From the NCBI RefSeq assembly GCF_004514425.2, contig NZ_MYFN02000008.1, positions 159,898 through 223,897 of the forward strand: a DNA stretch of 64,000 bases, read 5' to 3'. The position numbers were made by a program, and so were the translations under genes. The notes under the pieces are model-generated. The model did not search any database. It worked only from the letters and a program-made list of their open reading frames with translations, and was not told where the DNA came from. Shown here piece by piece: positions 18,066-27,117 of the stretch; the first letter of the stretch is position 1; every line of letters starts with the position of its first letter. The DNA comes from Shinella sumterensis (lineage in GTDB: Bacteria > Pseudomonadota > Alphaproteobacteria > Rhizobiales > Rhizobiaceae).

Positions 18066-19562
18066 TCAGACCGCGCCCGGGTAATTCGGGCTTTCGCGGG
18101 TGATCGTCACGTCATGCGCGTGGCTTTCGCGCAGGCCAGCGCCGGAGATGCGCACGAAGGTGGCGCGCTCCTGATATTCCTTCAGGTCCTTGCCGCCGAC
18201 ATAGCCCATGGAAGCCTTCAGGCCGCCGGCGAGCTGATGCAGAACGCCGGAGACCGGACCCTTGTAGGGCACCTGGCCCTCGATGCCCTCGGGCACGAGC
18301 TTCAGCGTATCGCGCACTTCCGCCTGGAAGTAACGGTCCGCGGAGCCGCGCGCCATGGCGCCGACCGAGCCCATGCCACGATAGGCCTTGAAGGAGCGGC
18401 CCTGGTACAGGAACACTTCGCCCGGGCTTTCATCCGTGCCGGCCAGCAGCGAGCCGACCATGACGGCCGAGGCGCCGGCGGCGATGGCCTTGGCAAGGTC
18501 GCCGGAGAACTTGATGCCGCCATCGGCGATGACGGGGATGCCCTGGGCCTGCGCGGCCTCGACCGACGACATGATGGCCGCGAGCTGCGGCACGCCGACG
18601 CCGGCGACGATGCGCGTGGTGCAGATCGAGCCCGGGCCGATACCGACCTTGACGGCATCCGCACCGACATCGATCAGCGCCTTGGTGCCATCGGCGGTCG
18701 CGACGTTGCCGGCCATGATGCGCACGGAGTTCGAGAGCTTCTTCACGCGGCCGACGGCATCGAGCACGCGCTGCGAATGACCATGCGCGGTATCGACGAC
18801 GATGAGGTCGATGCCGGCATCGATCAGGCGCTCGGCGCGTTCGAAGCCGTCGTCGCCGACCGAGATGGCGGCGGCGGCGCGCAGGCGGCCCTGCGAGTCT
18901 TTGGAGGCATTCGGGTTGAGCTGCGACTTCTCCATGTCCTTGACGGTGATGAGGCCGACGCAGCGGCCGTCGCCATCGACCACCAGCAGCTTCTCGATGC
19001 GGTGGCGGTGCAGGAGGCGCTTGGCTTCCTGCTGGTCCACCGTTTCCTTGACCGTGATCAGGTTCTCACGGGTCATCAGTTCGTAGATCTTCTGGGCCGG
19101 ATCGGAAGCGAAGCGCACGTCGCGGTTCGTCAGGATGCCGACGAGGCGGCCGGCCTTGCCGTTGCCGCCGTTCTCGACGACCGGGATGCCGGAAATGCCG
19201 TGCGCCTTCATCAGCGACAGCGCCTCGGCCAGCGTGGCGTCGGGGCCGATCGTGACCGGATTGACGACCATGCCGCTTTCGAACTTCTTGACCTGGCGGA
19301 CCTCCTCGGCCTGCTCGGCAGGCGTCAGGTTGCGGTGGATGACGCCGAGACCGCCGGCCTGCGCCATGGCAATGGCGAGACGGCTTTCCGTGACCGTGTC
19401 CATCGCGGAGGAAAGGATGGGCAGGTTGAGTTCGAAATCGTGGGCGATGCGGGTGGCGATGTTCGTCTGGCCCGGCATGACCTCGGAGTGACCGGGTTGC
19501 AGAAGGACGTCGTCGAAGGTCAGGGCTTCGAGACCGGTTGCCGTTTCAATGATGCGCGCCAT
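18066..19562 (-). CDS. guaB: IMP dehydrogenase GuaB
   Basis: A 498-residue inosine-5'-monophosphate dehydrogenase, the rate-limiting step from IMP to XMP in guanine nucleotide synthesis. The TIM-barrel catalytic domain has the loop [15 protein letters not shown] with catalytic Cys 314, and [17 protein letters not shown] near residue 51. Two CBS domains are inserted at about residues 98-215 (MVVNPVTI start, ITVKDMEKS end). AAGGAA lies about 9 nt upstream of the ATG at 19562; a 42-residue in-frame upstream extension is not credible. A perfect 6-bp inverted repeat, CAAGAA-A-TTCTTG at 19634-19646, lies in the upstream region and could be an operator. Confidence 0.96.
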   Translation of the reverse strand: MARIIETATGLEALTFDDVLLQPGHSEVMPGQTNIATRIAHDFELNLPILSSAMDTVTESRLAIAMAQAGGLGVIHRNLTPAEQAEEVRQVKKFESGMVVNPVTIGPDATLAEALSLMKAHGISGIPVVENGGNGKAGRLVGILTNRDVRFASDPAQKIYELMTRENLITVKETVDQQEAKRLLHRHRIEKLLVVDGDGRCVGLITVKDMEKSQLNPNASKDSQGRLRAAAAISVGDDGFERAERLIDAGIDLIVVDTAHGHSQRVLDAVGRVKKLSNSVRIMAGNVATADGTKALIDVGADAVKVGIGPGSICTTRIVAGVGVPQLAAIMSSVEAAQAQGIPVIADGGIKFSGDLAKAIAAGASAVMVGSLLAGTDESPGEVFLYQGRSFKAYRGMGSVGAMARGSADRYFQAEVRDTLKLVPEGIEGQVPYKGPVSGVLHQLAGGLKASMGYVGGKDLKEYQERATFVRISGAGLRESHAHDVTITRESPNYPGAV

Positions 19563-19691
19563 GGGCCAAGTTCCTTCAGGGTAAAGCTTACGCACCAAGG
19601 GGAACATTGGGAGTTGTCCACCTCGGTCGCTTGCAAGAAATTCTTGGAAGTTGGCGAGGGCTGGTAACACGTTCATGACGGATTGCAAATA

Positions 19692-19722
19692 GCAAAATGC
19701 CCGGAATCGCTTCCGGGCATCG
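19692..19722 (-). terminator. Rho-independent terminator of the MBL-fold gene
   Basis: ATGCCCGGAA and TTCCGGGCAT (19697-19720) pair around a TCGC loop, and on the minus strand TTTTGC follows. It lies 22 nt after the stop of the gene at 19744 and shares its ATGCCCGG core with the guaB terminator. Confidence 0.7.
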
Positions 19723-19743
19723 TGCGTATCGCGAAGGTGTCGC

Positions 19744-20745
19744 TCAGATGTCGAACTGGTAGCTCGCCGGCACGAAGCGATAGCCCTCGCCCGCCGTCTC
19801 GACGAAACCGACGGCCGGAAACGGCATGTGATAGCCGATGAAGGGCAGCCGGTCGGTCGCGATCATGTCGAAGACCTTCTTGCGGGTCGCGGCGGCCGCC
19901 GCCTTGTCCATGTCGAAGCGGACTTCCCAGGTCGGCCGCTGCAACGAAAGCACATAATGGTTGGCCGTGTCGGCGGTGAGCATCAGCGCCTTGCCCTCCG
20001 ATTCCACACGGAAGATCATGTGGCCCGGCGAATGGCCGAAGGCGTCGAGGCCGGTGATCCCGGGCACGACCTCGCCCTCGTTCTCGATGAAAGTCAATTT
20101 CTCGGCCAAAGGCTGCACCTTCGCGAGAACGCCCTGATGGCCCTGTTCGGCCGGCGTGCCCATCCGCTCCGGATTGACCCAGAAATCGTATTCGGTTCGG
20201 CCCGTGACGTAGCGCGCATTGGGGAACGCCGGCTTGCCGCCCTCAAGGAGCCCGCCGATATGGTCGCCGTGCATATGGGTGATGACGACCACCGACACCT
20301 GATCGGGCGTGTAGCCCGCATATTTCAGGCCTTCGAGAAGGCGGCCCATGCCGGCTTCGCGCCCGCCCTCGCCCATGCCGGTGTCGAACAGCACCACCTC
20401 GGAGCCGGTGTCGACCAATGTGGGGGTGAAGCTGTTGGCGAAGCTGTCGGCGGGCAGGAAGTTTTCGGTGAGCAGCGTGCCGACCGCATCGGCAGACTGA
20501 TCGGTGCCGAAGGTCTCGTTCGGAGCGCCGGACGGGCGTATGCCGTCGCGCACCGTGAGGATACGGAAGCTGCCGAGCTTGAGGCTTCGCGCCTGGAGCG
20601 GGCTCACACGCATGTCGGTCGCCTCTTCTGCGGTCTTGGTCTGTGCGGTTGCGGCTGCCCGGCCGAGCAGCACGGGTGCGGCCAGCGTACCCACACCTGC
20701 GGCCAGAAACAGCGTCCGGCGCGAGATGGTCGAAGGATTTCCCAT
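19744..20745 (-). CDS. Tat-exported metallo-beta-lactamase-fold hydrolase
   Basis: A 333-residue MBL-fold protein. A twin-arginine signal peptide is present ([17 protein letters not shown] from residue 8, with Arg 9-Arg 10), so it folds in the cytoplasm and is exported. The metal site [10 protein letters not shown] gives His 157, His 159, Asp 161 and His 162, with further ligands at FGHSPGHM and TADTANHY, consistent with a dinuclear zinc or iron centre. Relatives include quorum-quenching lactonases and other hydrolases; the substrate cannot be called. AGAGGAA lies 5-6 nt before the ATG at 20745. It is divergent from the DHA2 exporter. Confidence 0.86.
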   Translation of the reverse strand: MGNPSTISRRTLFLAAGVGTLAAPVLLGRAAATAQTKTAEEATDMRVSPLQARSLKLGSFRILTVRDGIRPSGAPNETFGTDQSADAVGTLLTENFLPADSFANSFTPTLVDTGSEVVLFDTGMGEGGREAGMGRLLEGLKYAGYTPDQVSVVVITHMHGDHIGGLLEGGKPAFPNARYVTGRTEYDFWVNPERMGTPAEQGHQGVLAKVQPLAEKLTFIENEGEVVPGITGLDAFGHSPGHMIFRVESEGKALMLTADTANHYVLSLQRPTWEVRFDMDKAAAAATRKKVFDMIATDRLPFIGYHMPFPAVGFVETAGEGYRFVPASYQFDI

Positions 20746-20984
20746 GGTTGTTCCTCTTTCATGCATGAAGGGCCTGGGCAAGAATGCCACGGCGAAAGCT
20801 AGGGCGCTCTCACATTCCGGTCCCGCCCTATCACGCGCTTGTGATGCCTGCGCGCGGCCGCCTGCGATTTGACAGAACGCAGTGCGAGGCGCAGATATTG
20901 CCGGATGTTTCGGCTTGGCACTCCAGATGCACAGCCGCCGCCCTGCCCGCCGGGTCCGCCCGGGACCTCGCACGCGACATACCG

Positions 20985-22394
20985 ATGAACCGTATCGTTC
21001 CGCTTATCCTTGCCGTCGCGCTCTTCATGGAGCAGATGGATTCCACCGTCATCTCCACCTCGCTGCCGGCCATCGCCGCCGATCTCGGCGTGGGGCCGAT
21101 CACGCTCAAGCTCGCGCTCACCGCCTACATGGTGTCGCTCGCCACCTTCATTCCCCTGAGCGGGTGGATGGCGGACCGGTTCGGGGCCAAGCGAGTCTTC
21201 CGCCTCGCCATCCTGGTGTTCGTCGCAGGCTCCATCTTCTGCGCGATCTCCGGCAGCCTGCTGTCCTTCGTCGTCGCGCGCTTCCTGCAGGGCATGGGCG
21301 GGGCGATGATGACGCCGGTGGCGCGCCTCGTCCTGGTGCGCAGCACCTCACGCTCCGAACTGGTCTCGGCCATGGCGCTGCTGACCATCCCCGCACTGGT
21401 GGGGCCGCTCGCCGGCCCGCCGCTCGGCGGCTTCATCACCACCTATTTCACCTGGCACTGGATCTTCCTGATCAACCTGCCGGTCGGCATCATCGGCTAT
21501 GTGCTGTCGGGCATCTACCTGCCCGAGGTCGAGGCGACACCGCCACCACCGCTCGACTGGATCGGCTTCCTGCTCAGCGCGATCGCGGCCTCCGGCACGA
21601 TCTTCGGCCTTTCCGTGGTGAGCCTGCCCGCCCTGCCACCCATCATCGGCATCGCCGCCACCATCGCCGGCATCGTCTGCGGCGTGCTCTATGTGCTCCA
21701 TGCGCGCCATCATCCAGCACCGTTGCTCGACCTCAGGCTCTTCCGCGACAGCGCGTTTCGCGCCGCCGCCATCGGTGGCACGCTGTTTCGCATCTCCGTC
21801 GGCGCGGTGCCCTTCCTCATGCCGCTGATGCTGCAGGTGGGCTTCGGGCTGACACCCTTCGAATCCGGCCTCGTCACCTTCACCGGCGCGATCGGCGCGA
21901 TCACCACCAAGTTCATGGCAAAGCGCGTGCTGGTCTATGCCGGCTTCCGCACGACGCTCATCGTCGCCAGCATCTGCGGCGCGGCGCTGACCTTCGCCAA
22001 CGGGCTGTTCACGCCGGCCACCCCGTTCTGGTTCATGGCCGGCGTTCTGCTCATCGCCGGGCTCGCCCGCTCGCTGTTCTTCACCAGCGTCAATGCGCTC
22101 TCCTTCGCCGACATCGCGGATGCGGATGCGAGCAAGGCCACGTCGATGAGCGCGGTCATCCAGCAGATCAGCCTTGCCATGGGCGTTGCGGTCGCCGGCG
22201 CCATTCTGGAAATCGAGACGACCCTCACCGGCTCGCCGCTCGAACTCGCTGATTTCCAGATTGCCTTCATGATCATTGCCGGGCTGACGCTGCTGGCGGT
22301 GCTACCGTTCATTTCCATGGCTAAGAATGCCGGGGAATCCGTCTCCGGTCACAAGCTGAAAGCGGTGGAGGAGGAAACGGTGGGCGTGAAGTAA
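20985..22394 (+). CDS. DHA2-family (EmrB/QacA-like) multidrug MFS exporter
   Basis: A 469-residue inner-membrane drug:proton antiporter with about 14 hydrophobic segments, which distinguishes DHA2 from 12-segment families. Motif D1-like MEQMDSTVISTSLPAIA is at residues ~14-30, motif A GWMADRFGAKRVFR near 61, and motif C-like PALVGPLAGPPLGGF near 130. I chose the ATG at 20985 because the N-terminal helix follows at once; 67 upstream in-frame residues are not hydrophobic and lack a start context. No EmrA partner or obvious TetR repressor is adjacent. It ends 5 nt from the convergent VOC gene. Confidence 0.88.
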   Translation: MNRIVPLILAVALFMEQMDSTVISTSLPAIAADLGVGPITLKLALTAYMVSLATFIPLSGWMADRFGAKRVFRLAILVFVAGSIFCAISGSLLSFVVARFLQGMGGAMMTPVARLVLVRSTSRSELVSAMALLTIPALVGPLAGPPLGGFITTYFTWHWIFLINLPVGIIGYVLSGIYLPEVEATPPPPLDWIGFLLSAIAASGTIFGLSVVSLPALPPIIGIAATIAGIVCGVLYVLHARHHPAPLLDLRLFRDSAFRAAAIGGTLFRISVGAVPFLMPLMLQVGFGLTPFESGLVTFTGAIGAITTKFMAKRVLVYAGFRTTLIVASICGAALTFANGLFTPATPFWFMAGVLLIAGLARSLFFTSVNALSFADIADADASKATSMSAVIQQISLAMGVAVAGAILEIETTLTGSPLELADFQIAFMIIAGLTLLAVLPFISMAKNAGESVSGHKLKAVEEETVGVK

Positions 22395-22399
22395 CGCGC

Positions 22400-22783
22400 T
22401 CAGACAGGTTTTTCGCACACGGCGACGAGCTTGTTGCCATCGGGATCGCGCACGAAGGCCGCATAGAAGCTGGCGTGGAACGGCCGAAGTCCCGGTGCGC
22501 CCTCATCCGTGCCGCCTGCCGCGAGCGCGGCCGCGTGGAAGGCATCCACCGAAGCCCGGTCCGGCGCCTCGAAGGCAATGGTGGCGCCGTTGCCATAGGT
22601 CGCCGGCTCGCGGTTGAACGGCTCCACCACCCAGAAGCGGCAGCGCACGTCGCCATCCGCCCCATAGCCGATCTCGCCTTGCGCCTCCTTCTGCCTGCCA
22701 TAGCCGATGAGCGGCAGGATGGCGTCGTAGAAGCGACCGGCCCGTTCGAGATCATTCGTGCCGACGGTGGTGTAGAGAAGCAT
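22400..22783 (-). CDS. VOC (glyoxalase/dioxygenase superfamily) protein
   Basis: A 127-residue vicinal-oxygen-chelate fold protein with the N-terminal LYTTVGTNDLERAGRFYD and C-terminal FVRDPDGNKLVAVCE signatures of the glyoxalase/bleomycin-resistance superfamily. The C-terminal Glu is followed by KPV. The start codon overlaps the rlmE stop by one base (TGATG), so it is the third gene of a coupled ppx-rlmE-VOC operon. The substrate is unknown. Confidence 0.87.
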   Translation of the reverse strand: MLLYTTVGTNDLERAGRFYDAILPLIGYGRQKEAQGEIGYGADGDVRCRFWVVEPFNREPATYGNGATIAFEAPDRASVDAFHAAALAAGGTDEGAPGLRPFHASFYAAFVRDPDGNKLVAVCEKPV

Positions 22784-23499
22784 CAGGCGTCCGCTTCGGC
22801 CGCGTCGCTCGTTTCAGGCGCCTTGCGGCCCTTGAAGCCCTTCGCAAGCAGGAACATCTCCACCGATTCGGCGCGCGAGGCGCCCGGCTTCACATGGATG
22901 ACCTGCCGGAAATTCTGCTTGAGCATGTTGAGCAGGTCGCGCTCCGTGCCGCCCTGGAACGTCTTGGCCAGGAAGTGGCCGCCCTCTGCCAGCACCTCGA
23001 CGGCGAAATAGGCCGCGACCTCGCACAGATGCATGGTGCGCAGATGGTCCGTCTGGCGGTGGCCGGTCGTGGGCGCCGCCATGTCTGAAATGACGAGGTT
23101 CGGCGTGCCGCCGACCGCCTCGATAAGCTGCCGCGGGGCATCGGGATCGAGAAAGTCCATCTGCAGGATGCGCACGCCCGGCAGCGGATCCATCTCCAGG
23201 AAGTCGATTGCCGCGACGCGCGGATCGGCATCGGTGGAATTCGTCACCTTGGCGGCGATCTGCGACCAGCTGCCCGGCGCGGCGCCAAGGTCGATGATGC
23301 GACGCGCGCCCCCCAGAATGTTGTGCTTCTCGTCGATCTCCAGCAGCTTGAAGGCCGCGCGGGCGCGATAGCCCTCCAGCTTGGCGCGCTGCACATAGGG
23401 ATCGTTGATATGGCGCTCCAGCCAGCGGCGCGAAGAGGCCTTCAGCTTGCCCTTCTTGACCTTCTGGCCGATCTTTCGGCCGATAGGGGGCTTTGTCAT
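22783..23499 (-). CDS. rlmE: 23S rRNA (uridine-2552-2'-O)-methyltransferase RlmE
   Basis: A 238-residue RrmJ/FtsJ methyltransferase that 2'-O-methylates U2552 in the A-loop of 23S rRNA. SAM motif I is [13 protein letters not shown] (68-80). The catalytic K-D-K-E tetrad is intact as Lys 51 (AAFKLLEID), Asp 139 (ISDMAAP), Lys 179 (LAKTF) and Glu 211 (RAESVE). The N-terminal ~25 residues are lysine-rich, as is common for the family. The ATG at 23499 overlaps the ppx stop by 4 nt (ATGA); an 85-residue upstream extension lies entirely within ppx and is rejected. Confidence 0.95.
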   Translation of the reverse strand: MTKPPIGRKIGQKVKKGKLKASSRRWLERHINDPYVQRAKLEGYRARAAFKLLEIDEKHNILGGARRIIDLGAAPGSWSQIAAKVTNSTDADPRVAAIDFLEMDPLPGVRILQMDFLDPDAPRQLIEAVGGTPNLVISDMAAPTTGHRQTDHLRTMHLCEVAAYFAVEVLAEGGHFLAKTFQGGTERDLLNMLKQNFRQVIHVKPGASRAESVEMFLLAKGFKGRKAPETSDAAEADA

Positions 23500-25043
23500 G
23501 ATGCCTGTCCTTCGGGCTTTGCCGGATTGCGCGGGCCGGCGCGATGATTGCGGCGGTGTCGGCCGCGGCGCCACACGCCGTCGTCGGCCATCATGTCGGT
23601 GAGCAGGCCTTCCCGCAAGCCGCGGTCGGCCACGCGCATGCGCCGCGACGGCCAGCGCTTGCGGATCGCCTCGAGGATCGCGCAGCCCGCGAGAACGAGA
23701 TCGGCCCTGTCGGGCCCGATGCAGGGATTGGCGGCGCGCGCGTTGAAATCCCACGAGAGCAGCCGCGCCTGCATGGCCGTGACCTCATCGTCCGAAAGCC
23801 ACACGCCATCGACACGGCGGCGGTCGTAACGCGGCAGATCGAGATGCACGCCGGCCAGCGTCGTCACCGTGCCCGAGGTGCCGATGAGATGGAAATCCTC
23901 CGGCGCATGCACGATATCGCCGGGGCAATCGAATTTCGCCAGCATGCCCTCGACCTCCGAGACCATGCCCTGGAAGCTTTCCGGCGTCACATCGCGCCCG
24001 CCATGACGCTCGGAGAGCGTGACGACGCCGACGGGCAGCGAGGTCCAGTGCGTGATGTGATTTGCAAGCCGGCTGGACCGGTTTTCGCCGATGCGGATGA
24101 CGGCGATTTCCGACGAACCGCCACCGATATCGAACAGCACGACGGACTTCGCCTCGCGCCCGACAAGCGACGAGCAGCCCGAGACCGCAAGCCGTGCCTC
24201 TGTCTCGCGGTTGATGATTTCGAGATCGAGGCCGGTCTCTTCCTTCACCCGCACGAGGAAGACCTCGCCGTTTTCGGCCGAACGGCAGGCCTCGGTGGCG
24301 ATGAGGCGCGCGCGGCGGATATTGCGGCTCTTCAGCTTGGTGGCGCAGACCTTGAGCGCCTCGACGGAGCGATCCATCGCCTCCTCGGAAAGCCGCCCGC
24401 TCGCGCCCAGCCCCTCTCCGAGCCGCACGATGCGCGAGAAGGCATCGACGACGCGGAACTGTCCCGGCCGCGTGGGCTGGGCGATGAGAAGCCGGCAATT
24501 GTTGGTGCCGAGGTCGAGCGCCGCATAAAGCGGCATTTCGAAGCCGTCACGCTCGCCGCCACGCGGCGCCGAACCGGCGTCGCGCCGCGGTTCGTGCGGG
24601 ACGGAAGGACGCTGCTCGATGAAGGCCTGCGCGGCCGGCTGCACGACGGCGCTGCCGGGCACCGGCAGCGATACACGCGCGGAGGCCTTCTTTCCGCGAT
24701 GCTTGCGGCGGTTTCGCCGGCCTTCGGCATGGCGCTCGTCGGGATGCGGCGATTCGCTCTGCCCCACCGGGACAAGCGGACGCACATTCTCGCCACCGGC
24801 GACCTTGCCGTGCCTGCGGCGCTTGTTGCGGCGCGCATTGCTGCTGCCACCGGGGGCGGACTGGGGGCGCTCGGCGGTTCCGGTCGAACCGTCCACCTGG
24901 CCTGCGGACAAAGAGACGACAGAGGGAGCTGTGGCGCCCTTCTGCTTTCCCTTGCGACGGCGCGACCGTTTTGGTCGCCCCGCATCACCCGCAACTCGCG
25001 CCCCGGAAACGGACGGCTTTTCGCCGCTGTCGGGGTCGTTCAC
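23496..25043 (-). CDS. ppx: Exopolyphosphatase / GppA-type phosphatase with long basic N-terminal extension
   Basis: A ~515-residue member of the Ppx/GppA family, which hydrolyses inorganic polyphosphate or pppGpp. The ASKHA-fold core starts near residue 170 with [17 protein letters not shown], followed by DIGGGSSEI and [11 protein letters not shown] phosphate-binding loops. Unusually, about 169 residues precede it: a disordered, Arg/Lys-rich stretch ([31 protein letters not shown]). The start is uncertain; I used GTG 25043, because further upstream (TTG 25142) the codon use looks non-coding. Activity as PPX versus GPPA cannot be separated by sequence alone. The 4-nt overlap with rlmE couples polyphosphate or ppGpp metabolism to ribosome maturation. 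Confidence 0.88.
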   Translation of the reverse strand: MNDPDSGEKPSVSGARVAGDAGRPKRSRRRKGKQKGATAPSVVSLSAGQVDGSTGTAERPQSAPGGSSNARRNKRRRHGKVAGGENVRPLVPVGQSESPHPDERHAEGRRNRRKHRGKKASARVSLPVPGSAVVQPAAQAFIEQRPSVPHEPRRDAGSAPRGGERDGFEMPLYAALDLGTNNCRLLIAQPTRPGQFRVVDAFSRIVRLGEGLGASGRLSEEAMDRSVEALKVCATKLKSRNIRRARLIATEACRSAENGEVFLVRVKEETGLDLEIINRETEARLAVSGCSSLVGREAKSVVLFDIGGGSSEIAVIRIGENRSSRLANHITHWTSLPVGVVTLSERHGGRDVTPESFQGMVSEVEGMLAKFDCPGDIVHAPEDFHLIGTSGTVTTLAGVHLDLPRYDRRRVDGVWLSDDEVTAMQARLLSWDFNARAANPCIGPDRADLVLAGCAILEAIRKRWPSRRMRVADRGLREGLLTDMMADDGVWRRGRHRRNHRAGPRNPAKPEGQAS

Positions 25044-25250
25044 GTTACTGCCTATGGCGCCGCGCAAAGCCTTGAAGCTGCAAGCAGGCGCTCTCTCGAT
25101 CTTCGTTGGGGCGACATTACCAGCGCGCGCCCCGTTCGCCAAATTCTTTTTGTGACGCCACGACGACAGCCCGCCCGGTCACGCAACGGGGCCGCGTCCC
25201 CCATACCCATGCCGCCGGCGACGCCATCACGATTTTCCGGAAAAAACCAT

Positions 25251-25278
25251 TTGCATCTCGCCATCTTTTGTTTATAAG
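25251..25278 (+). promoter_or_regulatory. Candidate promoter of tRNA-Gln
   Basis: TTGCAT (25251-25256) and TATAAG (25273-25278) are separated by 16 bp, in an AT-rich pocket of otherwise GC-rich DNA. The site ends 38 nt before the tRNA. Confidence 0.55.
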
Positions 25279-25316
25279 CCCGCCTCACAGGCGCCGGCCA
25301 AGCCGACCCGCCATGC

Positions 25317-25390
25317 TGGGGAATAGTTCAACGGTAGAACGACGGACTCTGACTCCGTTAATCTTGGTTCGAATCCAGGTTCCCCAGCCA
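25317..25390 (+). tRNA. tRNA-Gln (anticodon CTG)
   Basis: A complete cloverleaf of 74 nt including an encoded CCA. The acceptor stem TGGGGAA pairs with TTCCCCA, the D-arm contains GTTCAACGGTAGAAC, the anticodon stem ACGGA/TCCGT holds loop CTCTGAC (anticodon CTG, reading CAG), and the T-arm contains the GGTTCGAATCC consensus. It is a single tRNA with no integrase or attachment-site duplication nearby. Confidence 0.97.
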
Positions 25391-25561
25391 ATCTTCCTCC
25401 CGAAAATCATATCAGAGAACCTTGGCTTCGGACCTGCCGTGCTCGGCGGAACGGTCGGTGCGCCTTCTCCTCTGCCGGATCGGCAAATCACGCCATATCG
25501 GCCTTGCCTGCGCAGCGGGGCGTGGTTATTTTCCCTGCGGAAATCATGAGGGAAATCAAGC

Positions 25562-25849
25562 ATGTCGACAGTCAGGAACCTTGTCATTGCCGCCGTCGTG
25601 GGTGTTGCCGTGGGAGCGGGCAAGATGGCGTATGACACGTGGCGCGGTGCGGAATGGGAGGTTTCTCCCCAGCAGATCGCGCAGGCCCAGGCTGAGGGCA
25701 AGACGGGGCTCGAGACGCGGCCCGGCACCGTGGCCTACCGGCCGATCCGCAGCGAGACCGCGGACCTTCTGCCCGTCGAATGGGCGCTTTACGGGCTGGG
25801 TGCGGCCGCGCTGACCCTCTTCTCGCTTCGAAAGAAAAAGGCCGCCTGA
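25562..25849 (+). CDS. Small membrane protein of unknown function
   Basis: A 95-residue protein with hydrophobic segments at both ends (about residues 6-22 and 72-88, WALYGLGAAALTLFSL) and a positively charged RKKKAA tail. A hydrophilic linker containing ETRPGTVAYRPIRSETADL lies between them. GAGGGA lies about 8 nt before the ATG. Codon use matches the neighbours. I do not recognise a family. It stands alone between tRNA-Gln and the YegP-like gene. Confidence 0.6.
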   Translation: MSTVRNLVIAAVVGVAVGAGKMAYDTWRGAEWEVSPQQIAQAQAEGKTGLETRPGTVAYRPIRSETADLLPVEWALYGLGAAALTLFSLRKKKAA

Positions 25850-26110
25850 TGCGGCGCGCCTGAGTTGTGGCCGGCGCGGTGCTGCTGGCATCGCCCGCAC
25901 TGGCAAACTGCGTTCCGCCCTGGCAGACGCAGTTCGCCTGCGCCATTGATCATCGCCGATCTTCCCAGCATCCGGCCTTGAACGCTGCTCGCGGCGCTCT
26001 TGCTCGATTCCTAATAAACAGGTGGACCGGCGCGGACGTGCCTCTTGTCAGCGCAGGCGCCGGCTGGCACGTTGTGGTTGCCTGATTCACAACAGCGTAG
26101 AGGGAAGCCC
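25850..26110 (+). other. Intergenic stretch with a possible decayed exported-protein ORF
   Basis: A 261-bp gap. In the frame from GTG 25867, it encodes an end-of-signal-peptide-like segment, AGAVLLASPALANCVPPW, followed by QTQFACAID. There is an in-frame stop immediately upstream, no ribosome-binding site, and an unconvincing continuation after about residue 27. It may be the remains of a small secreted protein that lost its start, or chance. No RNA gene or terminator is visible. Confidence 0.3.
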
Positions 26111-26299
26111 ATGGCACACAAGTTTGAAATCTACAAGGACAAGGCCGGCGAGTTTCGTGTTCGCTTCAAGTACAACAGCGAAGTGATGTTCTCCACGGAA
26201 GGCTATTCCAGCAAGGCCAGCGCACAGAACGCCATCGATTCGATCAAGAAGAATGGCCCCGACGCGCCGGTGGAAGACAACACCGCACCCAAGGCCTGA
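26111..26299 (+). CDS. YegP-like DUF1508 protein
   Basis: A 62-residue protein consisting of a single DUF1508/YegP repeat: KFEIYKDKAGEFRVRFKYNSEVMF, then the SSKASAQNAIDSIKKN helix. E. coli YegP has two such units in tandem, so this is the one-repeat form common in alphaproteobacteria. AGAGGGA lies 6 nt before the ATG at 26111. The role is unknown; the fold is a small beta-beta-alpha unit. Confidence 0.88.
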   Translation: MAHKFEIYKDKAGEFRVRFKYNSEVMFSTEGYSSKASAQNAIDSIKKNGPDAPVEDNTAPKA

Positions 26300-26314
26300 T
26301 CGGCCCGTTTTTGG

Positions 26315-26341
26315 AAAGCCCGCCACCGGCGGGCTTTTTGC
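26315..26341. terminator. Bidirectional Rho-independent terminator
   Basis: AAAGCCCGCC and GGCGGGCTTT (26315-26337) form a stem with an ACC loop, followed by TTTTT on the plus strand and preceded by GGAAA on the other side. It sits between the convergent YegP-like gene and the XRE-cupin gene. Confidence 0.85.
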
Positions 26342-26344
26342 CGT

Positions 26345-26893
26345 TCAGAAGGTCGGCGGCGTGCAGGCGCTGATGACCTCGCAAGGCACCGGGCCGACGC
26401 AGCGGAAGCGATGCGGGCGCCGGCTTTCGAAGTAGTAGGCATCGCCCGGACCCAGGATGCGCCGCTCGTCATCCACGGTCACTTCGAGGCGGCCTGACAG
26501 CACGATGCCCCCCTCCTCGCCATCGTGCACCAGCGGCACCTTTCCCGTATCGGCGCCGGGCTGGTAACACTCCTTCAGGATCTGCAGGCTGCGGCCGAAG
26601 AGGTTGTCGCCCAGCTGCCGGTAGGAAATGCCGCCCTTGCCGATCTCCGTCAGCTCGTCCGCGCGGTAGAAGGCCTTCTTCGGCCGGTCCGGTTCGAAGG
26701 CGAAGAATTCCGCAAGGCCGATCGGGATGCCGTCAAGAATGCGTTTCAGGGCGCCAACGGACGGGTTGGACGCGTTCGATTCGATCAGCGAAATGGTGGA
26801 ATTGGTGACACCGGCGCGCTTGGCGAGTTCGCGCTGGGAAAGGTTGTGGGCCATGCGCAGGTAGCGCAGCCTGCCTCCGATATCGACCGACAT
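26345..26893 (-). CDS. XRE-cupin transcriptional regulator (PuuR-like)
   Basis: A 182-residue repressor-type protein with an N-terminal XRE helix-turn-helix (residues ~6-62, NLSQRELAKRAGVTNSTISLIE) and a C-terminal cupin (LVHDGEEGGIVLSGRLEVTVDD, then GDAYYFESRRPHRF). It resembles PuuR and related regulators of amine and amino-acid catabolism. GGAGG lies 3-4 nt before the ATG. The divergent omega-aminotransferase gene is the obvious target; the inducer may be an amine or beta-amino acid. Confidence 0.88.
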   Translation of the reverse strand: MSVDIGGRLRYLRMAHNLSQRELAKRAGVTNSTISLIESNASNPSVGALKRILDGIPIGLAEFFAFEPDRPKKAFYRADELTEIGKGGISYRQLGDNLFGRSLQILKECYQPGADTGKVPLVHDGEEGGIVLSGRLEVTVDDERRILGPGDAYYFESRRPHRFRCVGPVPCEVISACTPPTF

Positions 26894-27117
26894 GGCCTCC
26901 GCCTGTTCTATATGTTCGAAATAGCGAAACTCTCTCTTCCTCCATCCTTTATTTTCAATCGCTTGGCGTCAAGAAGAAAAGGACTTGTTCGGCCTTGCAA
27001 ATCATGGCGACAATCCCGCCAGCCAGAGCATTTCCGACATGCTCTTCCTTTCGATTTTCGCAATTCCGGTGGTGCGCCGTTGCGCCCTTGCCGGATCCGC
27101 CCCTGGAGGACTTCGCC

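Noticed and set aside
25317..25390. tRNA-Gln as an integration site for a genomic island
   Set aside because: No integrase, no repeated tRNA 3' end, and flanking genes look like ordinary chromosome.
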